A stretch of DNA of 64,000 nt from Burkholderia sp. SRS-W-2-2016 (GCF_001931485.1 NZ_MSDV01000024.1:23294-87293), one strand, 5' to 3'. Shown: positions 18,359 to 28,908, counted from the stretch's first letter. Program-made: numbers and translations. Notes: generated by a model from the letters alone, not told the origin.

Positions 18359-18952
18359 TCAGATCTTCAGGCGCGAGACCTTCGTGCCTTGCAGCGACAC
18401 GTCGCCCATCAGGCCCGCGTTGGTCATCACGAACACCTGCACCGGGGCGGTGGCCGTGTTCGTGTCGACCGCGCCGTTCGCGCCGATCTTCACGAGCGCC
18501 ACCGATGCGTCGACGCCGGCCGACCAGCCATCCGCGTTGCGGAATTTGTCGAGCGAATCCTGGGTCATGAACAGGAAGATGATCGCCTTGGACTGCGCGC
18601 CCGCCTGCAGGCCGAACGAACCCGAGATCGTGCTGTAGTAGCCGACCGTCGCGCCGCCGACGCGCAATGCGCCTTCGCCATACTGACCGCCGACGATAAA
18701 GCCCGCCTGCAGCACCGACGGGAACACCAGCACGCCGCGCGCCTTCGACACCAGTTCGCGCGAGCCCGGCACCGTGGTGAACAGCTTCGAGAGCGTGCCG
18801 TCGACGCTGGCGTCGATCGAATGGCGCTTCGAAGTGTCGGTGGCGGGAGTCTGGTTATTGGCGTTCGGGCCCGTCGTCGTACAGCCGGCGAGTGCAAGGC
18901 CACCGAAAGCCAGCGCAGCGGTCGTCTTCATCATGAAGTGTCGTCTTTGCAT
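18359..18952 (-). CDS. SYLF (Ysc84-like) lipid-binding lipoprotein
   Basis: 197 residues. The start MQRRHFMMKTTAALAFGG leads to the lipobox LALAGC, so it should be an outer- or inner-membrane lipoprotein. The body (LVFPSVLQAGFIVGGQYGEG, STISGSFGLQAGAQSKAI) is the SYLF/DUF500 domain, known in eukaryotic Ysc84/SH3YL1 to bind phosphoinositides. Many Burkholderia species have such a secreted or lipidated copy. GGAG lies about 7 bases before the start. The longer upstream frame to 19456 is not coding-like. Confidence 0.88.
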   Translation of the reverse strand: MQRRHFMMKTTAALAFGGLALAGCTTTGPNANNQTPATDTSKRHSIDASVDGTLSKLFTTVPGSRELVSKARGVLVFPSVLQAGFIVGGQYGEGALRVGGATVGYYSTISGSFGLQAGAQSKAIIFLFMTQDSLDKFRNADGWSAGVDASVALVKIGANGAVDTNTATAPVQVFVMTNAGLMGDVSLQGTKVSRLKI

Positions 18953-19452
18953 CGTTTTTCTCCGTCGTGAATCCGGGCTCAACCGTGGATGGTTCCGCCT
19001 GGTTGCCATTGAGTTATAACACACGCCCGCCCGGATGGCGTGTCGGGCGATGACGCGAAAAGCCTTACAGGACAAGGCTTTGAGGCGAATCGTAAGGTGC
19101 CGGCAAGTAATTTTGACCGGCGTTTGGCGAGGTTCCGAAGCGCGTCGCGCGCGGGCTGCGCTCGTAGCGAAACGCGCGAGGCGCCCAGCGCACGGCGATT
19201 TTGGGGACGCTTCAGCGCGGCCGTCCAGCGCGCCGGTTTTTACCGATCGATGCGGGTTCGGCCCGGGGTCTGTAACAGAACTGAAAGTGTTGTTTCTGCG
19301 CAGCGCGCGGCGGCCGTGTGCTGCCAAAACGACAACTGGCTCAAAAATAGTGTCGAATGGTGGCGGGTCGGCGCGGCGCAACGGGTGGGGCGACTCACCG
19401 TGCATTGGCGAGCGGTGGCCGCTGCCTGCCGAAGCGTGCTCAGCGCCGCGCA
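18953..19452 (-). other. 500-base intergenic region upstream of the SYLF gene
   Basis: No credible gene is seen. Near the SYLF start, the minus strand reads TGT-TATAAC (plus coordinates 19013-19021), an extended -10 element, which suggests a promoter with a leader of roughly 50 bases. An inverted repeat AAAGCCTT (19059-19066) and AAGGCTTT (19074-19081), spaced by 7 bases, sits just upstream and could be an operator. Bases 19100-19452 show nothing I can name. Confidence 0.45.
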
Positions 19453-19902
19453 TCAACCGTTATTCGCCGGGCTCTTAACCACCGGCGGGCGCCGCAACGC
19501 GCGGCGCACCATGCCGATGATCGCGCCGATCGCGAACAGGATCGCGGCCGGCACGACCCAGTAGCCGACGAACGCGTGCCAGAGATACGCCATCAGCGTC
19601 GAGCGGCGCACGTCGTACTCGTTGATCGCGTCCTGTTGACGCGGCGCGTTGGCGGCCAGCACGTCGGCCGGGCAGCCGGCGGCTTTGGCCGCGTCGGGCT
19701 TGCCGTGGCAGTGCGCGGGGGCGCCGGCGGCGCGTTGCGCGTCGGAGAAATTCCACGTGGTTAACGCGCGATCGAGATCGACCGCGTTATACGACATTTC
19801 TTCGCGGATCTCGTTGACCGCGACGATCGCCACGGGCACGGCCCAGAATATGATCACCAGCAACCACCGCCTTAACCAGCGGTTTTTGTGCTTCGAAACC
19901 AT
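19453..19902 (-). CDS. Small two-helix membrane protein of unknown function
   Basis: 149 residues. A basic start (MVSKHKNRWLRRW) precedes a transmembrane helix at about 14-30. A soluble loop of about 75 residues contains two cysteines (AHCHGK, AGCPAD). A second helix at about 108-130 is followed by a basic tail. The predicted topology leaves the Cys loop in the periplasm. GGAGG sits 7 bases before the ATG. I do not recognise the family. The neighbours give no clear functional link. Confidence 0.75.
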   Translation of the reverse strand: MVSKHKNRWLRRWLLVIIFWAVPVAIVAVNEIREEMSYNAVDLDRALTTWNFSDAQRAAGAPAHCHGKPDAAKAAGCPADVLAANAPRQQDAINEYDVRRSTLMAYLWHAFVGYWVVPAAILFAIGAIIGMVRRALRRPPVVKSPANNG

Positions 19903-20245
19903 CCTTGCCTCCGATCGATGCTCAGCAGCACGAACGACAAGATGGCGGCCCGTCTGATCTTGATTCTGTATTTAGGGGGTGGGCCGTCTCCGCAGTCATC
20001 ATAGAAGAAAACGGCGCGCTCTGGCGGGCGGACTGTGGAGCGGGGCGCTACCGGATGGGCGGCCGGGTTGCGAAAGCGGGTGAGCGCGCGAAAACGCGGG
20101 AGAGGGAAAGGCTGGCAACGCCGCCTTTTGCATCGAGCGATGCGGACATCCAGCGGTGCAGCGGTGTAGCGATACAGCGAGAAGAGGGCCGGCGCCGCGT
20201 TCGTCGCGCGGCGCCGGCGTGATCCGATACGGGTGAGGCCGGTGC
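19903..20245. other. Intergenic region between psiF and the membrane-protein gene
   Basis: 343 bases with no gene recognised. The only clear structure is the strong hairpin at 20188-20218, listed separately. A stretch around 19965-19980 (GATTCTGTATTTAG) is AT-richer and may hold the promoter of the leftward membrane-protein gene. Confidence 0.4.
20188..20218 (-). terminator. Strong hairpin downstream of psiF
   Basis: GCCGGCGCCGCG (20188-20199) and CGCGGCGCCGGC (20207-20218) are perfect 12-base arms around a 7-base loop, about 28 bases past the psiF stop. On the minus strand a pyrimidine-rich CCCTCTTCTC follows instead of a pure T run. Confidence 0.65.
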
Positions 20246-20539
20246 TTAGTTAGCCGGCGCCGACGACAGACAGGTCTTCATGAACGCCTTGCGGTCGTCG
20301 CCCTTTTTGCCGGCGGCCTGCGTGTTGCAGACCTTCATCTTTTCCTGCTGGGTCATCGGCGCGGCGGCCGGCTTCGCGGACAGGCAGGTCTTCATGAACG
20401 CCTTGCGCTCGTCGCCCTTCTTGTCGCCGGCCTGCTTGTTACAGTCGGCCATCTTGGTCTGCTGGCTGTTCTCGGCGAACGCCGGCGACACCAGCACCGC
20501 GCCCAGCACCAGTGCAGCGATAGCGGATTGAATTTTCAT
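20246..20539 (-). CDS. psiF: PsiF repeat protein
   Basis: 97 residues. A Sec signal peptide (IQSAIAALVLGAVLVSPAFA) is followed by two copies of the PsiF repeat. Each has a Cys, a KKGDxRKAFMKTCLS block and a second Cys, separated by an Ala/Pro linker. It should be periplasmic. In E. coli psiF is phosphate-starvation induced; the function is unknown. GGAGTG sits 7 bases before the ATG, which excludes the longer upstream frame. Confidence 0.92.
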   Translation of the reverse strand: MKIQSAIAALVLGAVLVSPAFAENSQQTKMADCNKQAGDKKGDERKAFMKTCLSAKPAAAPMTQQEKMKVCNTQAAGKKGDDRKAFMKTCLSSAPAN

Positions 20540-20987
20540 GGGACACTCCATCGTGATGAAAACGTTTTTGGTCGTTTGTGCGCGCGGGCCTCGATGGCCT
20601 CCCGTGCCCATTGGCGCATCCATTATGGCAAATGCCGTCTGCGAAAACGGTTTTCGATGCGTTCCGGTTGACATCCGCATGCGCTCGTTTTCCCTTAGGG
20701 TACGGCCGACACGGCAGCTGCCCGTTTGAAACGGCCGAATGGAAGTGAAAAGAAATCATGCTATGCAATGCAGATAAATTCATTCCGGCTATTCAAATAG
20801 TGGCAATCAAATCGTATTGGACGATATCCGAATCGATACGCAAAAAAATCGCGACTAATGTTTGCATTGCTGCGAATGCAACTGAATGGAAATTGCTCTG
20901 AAATCCGGCGCTGGGAGGCCGTGCGAATCGACCCGGCGGCGCATGCCGTCCACAGCCTGCTGATTGATCTTTGCGAGGAGCCTTACC
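20540..20987. other. 448-base divergent regulatory region psiF / YciI-like gene
   Basis: No gene is seen. On the psiF side a perfect 15-base palindrome CGAAAAC-G-GTTTTCG (20642-20656) lies just upstream of a CATAAT -10-like box (minus strand, near 20625). On the YciI side an inverted repeat TTGCATT (20862-20868) and AATGCAA (20875-20881), spaced by 6 bases, lies about 107 bases before the ATG. The stretch from 20750 to 20900 is AT-rich. Both palindromes are candidate operators. Confidence 0.45.
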
Positions 20988-21287
20988 ATGCATTACCTGT
21001 TGATGTACGAGCTGGTGCCCGACTATCTGGCCCGCCGCGGCGAGCATCGCGACGCGCATCTGAAACTCGCGTGGGCCGCCGCCGAGCGGGGCGAGCTATT
21101 GCTTGCCGGCGCGCTCGCGGAGCCGACCGACGGCGCGGTGCTGCTCTTTAACGGCGCGTCGCCGGCGGTCGCGGAAGCCTTTGCCAAGGCCGATCCGTAT
21201 GTATTGGCCGGACTCGTGACGAGTTGGCGCGTGCGCGAATGGACGACCGTGGTCGGCGAACACGCAGCCAGACCAGTGCGCGTGTAA
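20988..21287 (+). CDS. YciI-like protein
   Basis: 99 residues. MHYLLMYELVPDYLARRGEHRDAH with the conserved His, then LLLAGALAEPTDGAVLLF and the ending VTSWRVREWTTVVG, match the dimeric ferredoxin-like fold of YciI proteins. These are small cytoplasmic proteins with a His/Asp pocket and no settled role. GAGGAG lies 7 bases before the ATG, so the longer frame from 20964 is rejected. Confidence 0.88.
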   Translation: MHYLLMYELVPDYLARRGEHRDAHLKLAWAAAERGELLLAGALAEPTDGAVLLFNGASPAVAEAFAKADPYVLAGLVTSWRVREWTTVVGEHAARPVRV

Positions 21288-21869
21288 GCCCGCGCGGCAG
21301 CGAATCAACCGCGAGGTTACGGCGCGAACCTCGCGCGTGCGCGGCACTCGCACGCGCATTTTTCAGCGCGGCAATTCCACTACGACCATGCGTTGCGGCA
21401 GGCCGGTCCAGCACCGCCGGCGCCGCCGCGTGCGCTATCAAAACGCATCGAAATGCGTACTGATTCATTCATTCGGATTTCTAAAGACTATTCGCGGTGG
21501 ATGAATGCGCTTGTGCTCCGCAATACGTCGATTCGATGCCGGATAAGACGGCGCTTCTGTTACGGCAATAGGTGAGAAGTCGAAGCAAAAAGGACAATAT
21601 TGTTTCTATCCGTAACACTTGTCTCAACTATATTCAGGCCCGGAATGGGGTGGTATGCTTCGTGCACAAATTCTCCCATGCACGAGTGAGACCGCGTTTT
21701 GTGCGTCGAAACAGGGATGAACCGCACCAACTCCGGGCGGTATCGCCCATTCAAACCGACCGTACAAAACATCTTTGTGCAACCGGGGGCCGTACACGGG
21801 TCGTGAACGCTAGGAACCCGTGGCAGGCCCAACGCCGCGGCCAGGCCAGGCCGCGTGGAGAACAACCCA
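21288..21869. other. 582-base region without a gene before the transposase-domain gene
   Basis: No open frame here looks coding. The middle part (21450-21640) is notably AT-rich for this genome. The last 80 bases are GC-rich, with a repeated CCAGGCCAGGCC. It probably carries the promoter of the gene at 21870; I could not define its boxes. Confidence 0.4.
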
Positions 21870-23375
21870 ATGTTTTTCGAAGAACTGAACAACGACGAAT
21901 GGGCGCTGCTGGCGCCGCTCGTCTCCGACGAGCCGGCCATCCGTCTGAACCGGCGCGGCCGGCCACGCGCCGAACCGCGCATCGTGACGAATGCCGTACT
22001 GTGGATTCTGACCACGGGGGAACCTTGGTCCAGATTGCCTGGGCGCTATCCGTCCGGCCCGACCTGCCGCCGCCGCTTCGAAGAGTGGCAACTGAACGGC
22101 ATCCTGCTGGAGATGGTCCGTCTGCTGTCGCAAAGCGGGCGCAGCTTCGCCTACATTCCCCAACCGGCGCCGCCCGTTACGGCCAAACCCGCGGCACCGG
22201 TTGCGCAAACCCGCACTAACCGCGAAGACACCTTGCGCGGCGTGTCGTGGAAGAGCCCCGAGTCGTGGCAGGCGCCGCGCGTATCGAGCGCGCCGAGCCA
22301 GTGGCGCGCGGCCGATCCGATCGGCGACATCACGCGGCAATTGTCCGGACTCCCGAACGAGGCCGCGCCGCTGCGCGCGGCTACGCCGGCAGCGGCGGCG
22401 GCTGCGAGCGGTGCCGCGCGCGCCGTGTGGGCGGTGCAGCCGCTTGCCGCGCAGCAGTGGGAGGCGGGCAGAGCAGTGGACGCGCCCGGCGTGACGCCGG
22501 CTGCGCCGCTTGCCATGCAGCCGGCGGCGGACGCGCTTAGCGTCACGCAGGCAACGCTGTCGGCGCTCGATGCGACGCTCGCCGCGGATGGCTACCGGAT
22601 GCCCGATATGGCAGATACGCACGCGAGCTCACACGGCACGCCGAGCGCGGACGAGCGGCGCGAGCCGCTGACGCTGTCGCTCGCGCCGCGCGGCATGCAG
22701 TTCGAGGATCCACGCGGTTATCTGATCCACGTGGTGGTCGAGCTGGTGCCCAACGCGATGTATCGCGGGTCCGTGGAAATTACGAAGGACGGCACGCGTG
22801 TCGAGCGTTCGGGCCTCGTCGGTCCGCGTTTCGAGGTGATCGCGGACGCGCAGCGCTTCGCGTTCGATTGGGCCCGTCAGTGGATCGATCGCGAGTGTGC
22901 GACCGAAGCGGCGGCGCTGGCGCTGGCCGCACAGGCACCGCAGCCGGAAGCGAATGCGGTGGCGAACATGGCGGCAGCGGCCTACACGGCGCCCGGCTAT
23001 GCGGCGCGCTCGGCAACGCATCCGCTGTCGGCGCTGCGTCATGTGCCGGAGCCCATGTCGTCCGGCAGCGCGGTGAGCGGTGCGGCGACCGGTCATCGCC
23101 CGTTGAGCAGCCCGCTCGAAGGGGCGAGCGAGTCGTCGTCCGAGTCTTCGCCCGATACGCCGTCCGCTACATCATTGAGCGCATTGCGTGGACCGCTGCG
23201 CCGTTATCCGGGCGAGGCCGCGAGCGCCGCCGTCACGAGCAGCGCAAGCAACACAGGCAACACGAGCGGACCGGGCGCCACGAGCGCAACGAGTGCCGCG
23301 GGCAGCGCAAACGAAACCACCACCGCCGACCGTTTCTCACAGTCATACCGGGAACTCATCTCGCACGTGGGATAA
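21870..23375 (+). CDS. Protein with IS5-type transposase N-terminal domain on a non-transposase body
   Basis: 501 residues. Residues 1-90 (LNNDEWALLAPLVSDE, RRGRPRAEPRIVTNAVLWIL, GEPWSRLPGRYPSGPTCRRRF) match the DUF4096/IS5-type transposase N-terminal DNA-binding domain. No DDE catalytic domain follows. Residues 95-260 are low-complexity Ala/Pro. Residues 265-350 form a second compact domain (RGYLIHVVVELVPNAMYRGS, then FAFDWARQWIDRE). The tail is Ser/Thr/Ala-rich. GGAG at 21857, 9 bases before ATG 21870, sets the start. The gene is convergent with bceA, 51 bases away. It looks like a domesticated DNA-binding protein, possibly a regulator of the polysaccharide genes; that role is inference. 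Confidence 0.7.
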   Translation: MFFEELNNDEWALLAPLVSDEPAIRLNRRGRPRAEPRIVTNAVLWILTTGEPWSRLPGRYPSGPTCRRRFEEWQLNGILLEMVRLLSQSGRSFAYIPQPAPPVTAKPAAPVAQTRTNREDTLRGVSWKSPESWQAPRVSSAPSQWRAADPIGDITRQLSGLPNEAAPLRAATPAAAAAASGAARAVWAVQPLAAQQWEAGRAVDAPGVTPAAPLAMQPAADALSVTQATLSALDATLAADGYRMPDMADTHASSHGTPSADERREPLTLSLAPRGMQFEDPRGYLIHVVVELVPNAMYRGSVEITKDGTRVERSGLVGPRFEVIADAQRFAFDWARQWIDRECATEAAALALAAQAPQPEANAVANMAAAAYTAPGYAARSATHPLSALRHVPEPMSSGSAVSGAATGHRPLSSPLEGASESSSESSPDTPSATSLSALRGPLRRYPGEAASAAVTSSASNTGNTSGPGATSATSAAGSANETTTADRFSQSYRELISHVG

Positions 23376-23426
23376 GCCCGGCATGCCCCGCGGCCGCTTC
23401 GCGCCGCCGCAGGTTCCCGCCTCGTT

Positions 23427-25016
23427 TCACTGCCGTCCGTAGGTATCGTCGAAGCGCACGATATCGTCTTCGCCAAGGTACGAACCCGACTGCACCTCGA
23501 TCATTTCGAGCGGCATCTTGCCCGGGTTTTCGAGCCGATGCGTGACGCCCAGCGGAATATAGGCCGATTCGTTTTCCGACACGATGAAGCGCTCCTCACC
23601 GCGCGTGACGAGCGCGGTGCCGCGCACGACGATCCAGTGTTCGGCGCGATGGTGATGCATCTGCAGCGACAGCCGCGCGCCCGGCTTGACGACGATGCGC
23701 TTGACCTGGAAACGCTCGCCGCTGTCGACCGAATCGTAGTTGCCCCACGGCCGATGCACCTTGCGATGGCTGGCCGCTTCGCCGCCGCCTTCCGCGCGAA
23801 TCCGGGCGACGATCTTCTTCACGTCCTGCACGCGCGAGCGGTCGGCGACGAGAATCGCATCGGCGGTTTCGACGACCACGAGGTCCTCGGTGCCGACGCA
23901 GGCGATCAGGCGTCCTTCGGAATGCGCGAAGGTCGAGCGCGCGCCTTCGAACATCACGTGGCCGCGGCGCACGTTCTGCTCCGGGTCCTTCTCCGAGATG
24001 TCCCAGATCGCGTCCCACGAGCCGACGTCGGACCAGCCGGCGCGCAGCGGCACGACCACGCCGGCGGCCACGTTCGGCTGCGCTTCGCCGCCGAGCTGCT
24101 CCATCACTGCGTAGTCGATCGAGTTGGCCGGCGATGCCTTGAACGCGTCGCGTTGCAGACGCAGGAAATCGCCGTCCTGGCTCGCGCTGCCGAATGCGCT
24201 CACGCACGCGTCGTGAATCGCCGGCTGGAACTGACGGATCGCATCGAGCCACGTCGATGCGCGCATGATGAAAATGCCGCTGTTCCACCAGTATTCGCCC
24301 GATTCGACATAGCGTTGCGCGAGTTCCAGATGCGGCTTCTCGACGAAGCGCTCGAGCCGGTGCGCGACGTTGCCGGCCGATGCTTCGGGATCCGTAGCAT
24401 CAGCGCCGCCGTCGCCGCCGACCGGCGCGCCGATACGGATATACCCATAGCCGGTTTCCGCGCGCGTCGGCACGATCCCCATCGTGACGATATAGCCCGC
24501 CGCCGCATATCGCACGCCGGTGGCGACCGCCGCATGAAAGCCGGCGCTGTCGGTGACCGCGTGATCGGCGGGCATCACGACCATGATGCCGTCCTCGTCC
24601 TGCGCGGCGATCGCCAGCGCGGCCGCGGTCAACGCGGGCGCGGTATCGCGGGCCGCGGGTTCGAGGATCAGCCGGCTCGGCTTGCCGCTGATGCGCAACT
24701 GTTCGGCGGTCGTGAAGCGCTGTTCTTCATTGGCGACCACCGTCAACTGGGCGGCGAGCGGATAACCGGCGTCGAGGCCGTCGAGCCGATGGGTCGTCGA
24801 TTGCAGCAGCGACTCGTCGCCGAGCAGATCGATCAGCTGCTTCGGATGCTGTTCGCGCGACATCGGCCACAGCCGCGTGCCCGAGCCGCCGGCGAGAATC
24901 ACCGGATGAACCTTGAGCTTGACGCTGGTGGACGCGGCGGACTGGGAAGCAGAGGGGGAAGCGGGCGCGGACGTGGGCCGGGTGCCGGCAGGCGTGAGCG
25001 AGGCCGGAGCGGTCAT
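23427..25016 (-). CDS. bceA: Mannose-1-phosphate guanylyltransferase / mannose-6-phosphate isomerase
   Basis: 529 residues, type II bifunctional PMI-GMP. The nucleotidyltransferase part opens with HPVILAGGSGTRLWPMSR. The C-terminal cupin isomerase part has HRPWGNYDSVDSGERFQVKR and LQMHHHRAEHWIVVRGTA. It makes GDP-mannose from fructose-6-phosphate with the help of a phosphomannomutase. The first 33 residues are a Ser/Pro/Ala-rich extension. GAGGAG lies 8 bases before the ATG. It points away from bceB-K across a 570-base gap, so it has its own promoter. Confidence 0.93.
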   Translation of the reverse strand: MTAPASLTPAGTRPTSAPASPSASQSAASTSVKLKVHPVILAGGSGTRLWPMSREQHPKQLIDLLGDESLLQSTTHRLDGLDAGYPLAAQLTVVANEEQRFTTAEQLRISGKPSRLILEPAARDTAPALTAAALAIAAQDEDGIMVVMPADHAVTDSAGFHAAVATGVRYAAAGYIVTMGIVPTRAETGYGYIRIGAPVGGDGGADATDPEASAGNVAHRLERFVEKPHLELAQRYVESGEYWWNSGIFIMRASTWLDAIRQFQPAIHDACVSAFGSASQDGDFLRLQRDAFKASPANSIDYAVMEQLGGEAQPNVAAGVVVPLRAGWSDVGSWDAIWDISEKDPEQNVRRGHVMFEGARSTFAHSEGRLIACVGTEDLVVVETADAILVADRSRVQDVKKIVARIRAEGGGEAASHRKVHRPWGNYDSVDSGERFQVKRIVVKPGARLSLQMHHHRAEHWIVVRGTALVTRGEERFIVSENESAYIPLGVTHRLENPGKMPLEMIEVQSGSYLGEDDIVRFDDTYGRQ

Positions 25017-25586
25017 GATGAACTCCTCGAGGCTGGAAGAATGCCGTCGAGTTTGACACGAACCGCTAAATCAATAAAAGCGCGTTAAATGGAATTGCGA
25101 TAAAAATCCGCCTGAAATTTATTCGATCCGGATTTAAAAATTTCCGGCATATCCAGTCAAAAATAAAAATTACCTGAAAAAAATCGGCGCGGATTTTTTT
25201 GCGCTTAATTCTGGGCAAGAATGACGTCGACGGTGCCGCACGAGCCGGGACGACGCGTGCGGCCGGGCAAGGCGCTGCGTCCGAGTTGCCTCGAAGTCAC
25301 TTCGAGCAAGGGCTGAAACATCGTGCAAGCGGCTACGCAAGCGCGCCTGTCAAGCTTTATTGCGGCAACACTTACCGCTCAAAACTCGGAAAAAATGCCG
25401 AAATTTTGACCGATACAATTTGAGATATTTTGCGGTATTGCCGTGCGAATTTTAATGCCGCTTTATTGATATCTGTACAAGGGTATTCACTCATTTCGGC
25501 GCGCTTTATTCAAAGCGGCTATGCCCCGCGGGCACGCATTAACCAATCGACGGATGACACTTGATTGACGAACTGAGGGACAGCGG
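25017..25586. promoter_or_regulatory. 570-base AT-rich divergent control region bceA / bceB
   Basis: No gene. The flanks (25060-25200 and 25370-25500) are strikingly A/T-rich against the surrounding genome, with many A and T runs. Such regions in exopolysaccharide loci commonly hold promoters, silencer sites and long leaders. I looked for a sigma-54 -24/-12 pair and for a JUMPstart/ops element and found no convincing match. A TTGACC (about 25405) is followed by TATTTT at too short a spacing. Confidence 0.55.
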
Positions 25587-26984
25587 ATGCTGAGCGTTCT
25601 AGCGAGAATCATCGACATCGCCATGGTCGCGCTCGGCGCGCTGCTGGCGGCGGCCGTGCACAGCGGCGAACCCGTATGGCTCGACGACATGCAAAGCGTG
25701 TCGCTCGCGTTCGGCTGCCTGCTGGTCGTGGTGTTTTTCCCGGCGCTCGGGATCTATCAGTCGTGGCGCGGCAAGCCGCTCTACGATCTGCTGTCGCGGG
25801 TGGCCGGCGGCTGGCTGCTGGTCGAAGTGGCCGGCGTGCTGATCAGCTTCAGCGTGCACCGCGCGGACAGCCTGTCGCGGCTGTGGCTGGTGTACTGGGC
25901 GGTCGCGACGATCGCGCTGCTGGTCGTGACCAAGACGCTCGTCTATTCGATTCTGCGCGGGCTGCGCCGCGAGGGCTTCAACCAGCGCGCGGTCGCGATC
26001 GTCGGCAGCGCGCCGTATGGGCGCTTTCTGATCGAGCAGATGCGCGGCCGTCCGGAAGCGGGCTTCGCGCCGGTCGTCGTGTTCGACGAGAACGGCACGA
26101 TCAATCCGTACGAAGACCCCGACGCGGCCGTGTCGATCGACGGCGTGCCGGTCGAGCGCGACTATCAGCGCCTGCTCGAACTGGTGCGCGAGCGCGCGAT
26201 CCGTGAACTGTGGCTCGCGCTGCCGATGTCGAAAGAGAAGGCGATCCATCGCTTCGTCAGCGATCTGCGCCACGACTTCGTGAACATCCGCTTCATCCCG
26301 GATGTAGGCAGCCTGACGCTGTTCAACCAGCCGATGGTCGAGCTGCTCGGCGTGCCCGCGATCAATCTCGCCGCGTCGCCGATCACCGATCTGCGCGTGC
26401 TGCCCAAGCGCGTATTCGACCGCCTGTTCGCGCTCGCCGCGTTGAGCGCGCTGGCGCCGCTGATGCTGACGATCGCGGTGCTGGTCAAGCTCAGTTCGCC
26501 GGGGCCGGTGCTGTTTCGCCAGCGGCGCAAGGGCATCGACGGCCGCGAGTTCGAGATCTTCAAGTTCCGCTCGATGAAGCTGCACAAGGAGCAGGCCGGC
26601 ACGATCACCCAGGCGAGACGGCGCGATCCGCGCATCACGCCGGTCGGCGCGTTCCTGCGCCGCACCAGCCTTGACGAGCTGCCGCAATTCATCAACGTGC
26701 TGCGCGGCGAGATGTCGGTGGTCGGGCCGCGCCCGCACGCGCTCGAACACGACGACATCTACAAGGATCTGGTCAAGGGCTACATGCACCGCTACCGGAT
26801 CAAGCCGGGTATCACCGGCTGGGCGCAGATCAACGGCTATCGCGGCGAAACCGACCGGATCGAAAAGATGATGGGACGCGTGAAGCTCGATCTGTACTAC
26901 ATGCAGCACTGGACCTTCTGGCTCGATCTGAAGATCGTCGCGCTGACGCTGTGGAAGGGCTTCACCGGCAGCAACGCGTACTGA
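25587..26984 (+). CDS. bceB: Undecaprenyl-phosphate glucose phosphotransferase
   Basis: 465 residues of the WbaP/GumD type. The N-terminal half has four transmembrane segments (within residues 1-130) and a CoA-binding-like domain (residues 130-250). A fifth segment near residue 285 leads to the catalytic C-terminus, with FRQRRKGIDGREFEIFKFRS, TSLDELPQFINVLRGEMSVV, GPRPHALEHDD and RYRIKPGITGWAQINGYRGE. It starts the repeat unit by moving glucose-1-phosphate onto undecaprenyl phosphate. GAGGGA lies 6 bases before the ATG. First gene of the rightward bce operon. Confidence 0.94.
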   Translation: MLSVLARIIDIAMVALGALLAAAVHSGEPVWLDDMQSVSLAFGCLLVVVFFPALGIYQSWRGKPLYDLLSRVAGGWLLVEVAGVLISFSVHRADSLSRLWLVYWAVATIALLVVTKTLVYSILRGLRREGFNQRAVAIVGSAPYGRFLIEQMRGRPEAGFAPVVVFDENGTINPYEDPDAAVSIDGVPVERDYQRLLELVRERAIRELWLALPMSKEKAIHRFVSDLRHDFVNIRFIPDVGSLTLFNQPMVELLGVPAINLAASPITDLRVLPKRVFDRLFALAALSALAPLMLTIAVLVKLSSPGPVLFRQRRKGIDGREFEIFKFRSMKLHKEQAGTITQARRRDPRITPVGAFLRRTSLDELPQFINVLRGEMSVVGPRPHALEHDDIYKDLVKGYMHRYRIKPGITGWAQINGYRGETDRIEKMMGRVKLDLYYMQHWTFWLDLKIVALTLWKGFTGSNAY

Positions 26985-27034
26985 GCGCCGGCGGTTCGTG
27001 CTCCTGAATCAACCTATTTTTCGAGGTGTAATAG

Positions 27035-28452
<1,418 letters not shown>

Positions 28453-28471
<19 letters not shown>

Positions 28472-28908
28472 TCGTCTGCCACGCGAACGTGTGCCGTTCG
28501 CCGGCCGCCGAGATGCTGTTCAAGGCCCGGCACGCGCACGCGGCGCGCGACGGCGCCGCGCCGATCGCGTTCCACTCGGCGGGCCTGCGCGCGATCAACG
28601 GCCACCGGATGGACCCGGTGATGCGGCGCCTGCTCGAAGAGCGCGGCGTCGTCGCCGGCCCGCATTGCGCGCGGCGGCTCGACCGCACGCTGGTGCGCGC
28701 GGCGGATCTCGTGCTGGTCACCGAGCGCGCGCAGGTGAGCGACGTCGAAGCGCTCGACCGCGCCGCGCGCGGCAAGGTTTATCCGCTCGGCAAATGGCAA
28801 GCCGATACCGACGTCGCCGATCCGCACGGCGGTGCGGAACACGACTACAGGGAGAGTCTCGTGCTCATCGAACATCTGGTCATGGGATGGCTACAGAAAA
28901 TATGTTGA
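28453..28908 (+). CDS. bceD: Low-molecular-weight protein tyrosine phosphatase
   Basis: 151 residues. The phosphate loop CHANVCRS gives nucleophile Cys9 and Arg15 (CX5R). The general-acid loop is [10 protein letters not shown] near the C-terminus. It is the expected partner of the tyrosine autokinase BceF, removing phosphates from the kinase tail to cycle polymer assembly. It overlaps bceC upstream and bceE downstream. Confidence 0.94.

Noticed and set aside
21870..23375. An insertion sequence of the IS5 family
   Set aside because: Only the N-terminal transposase domain is present. No DDE catalytic domain, terminal inverted repeats or target duplication could be seen, so it is listed as a domesticated gene instead.
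25199..25423. 74-codon open frame between bceA and bceB
   Set aside because: No ribosome site, mixed composition, and codon usage unlike neighbours; more likely part of the control region.
25017..25586. Sigma-54 promoter for bceB
   Set aside because: No TGGCAC-N5-TTGC type pair was found on either strand by eye.
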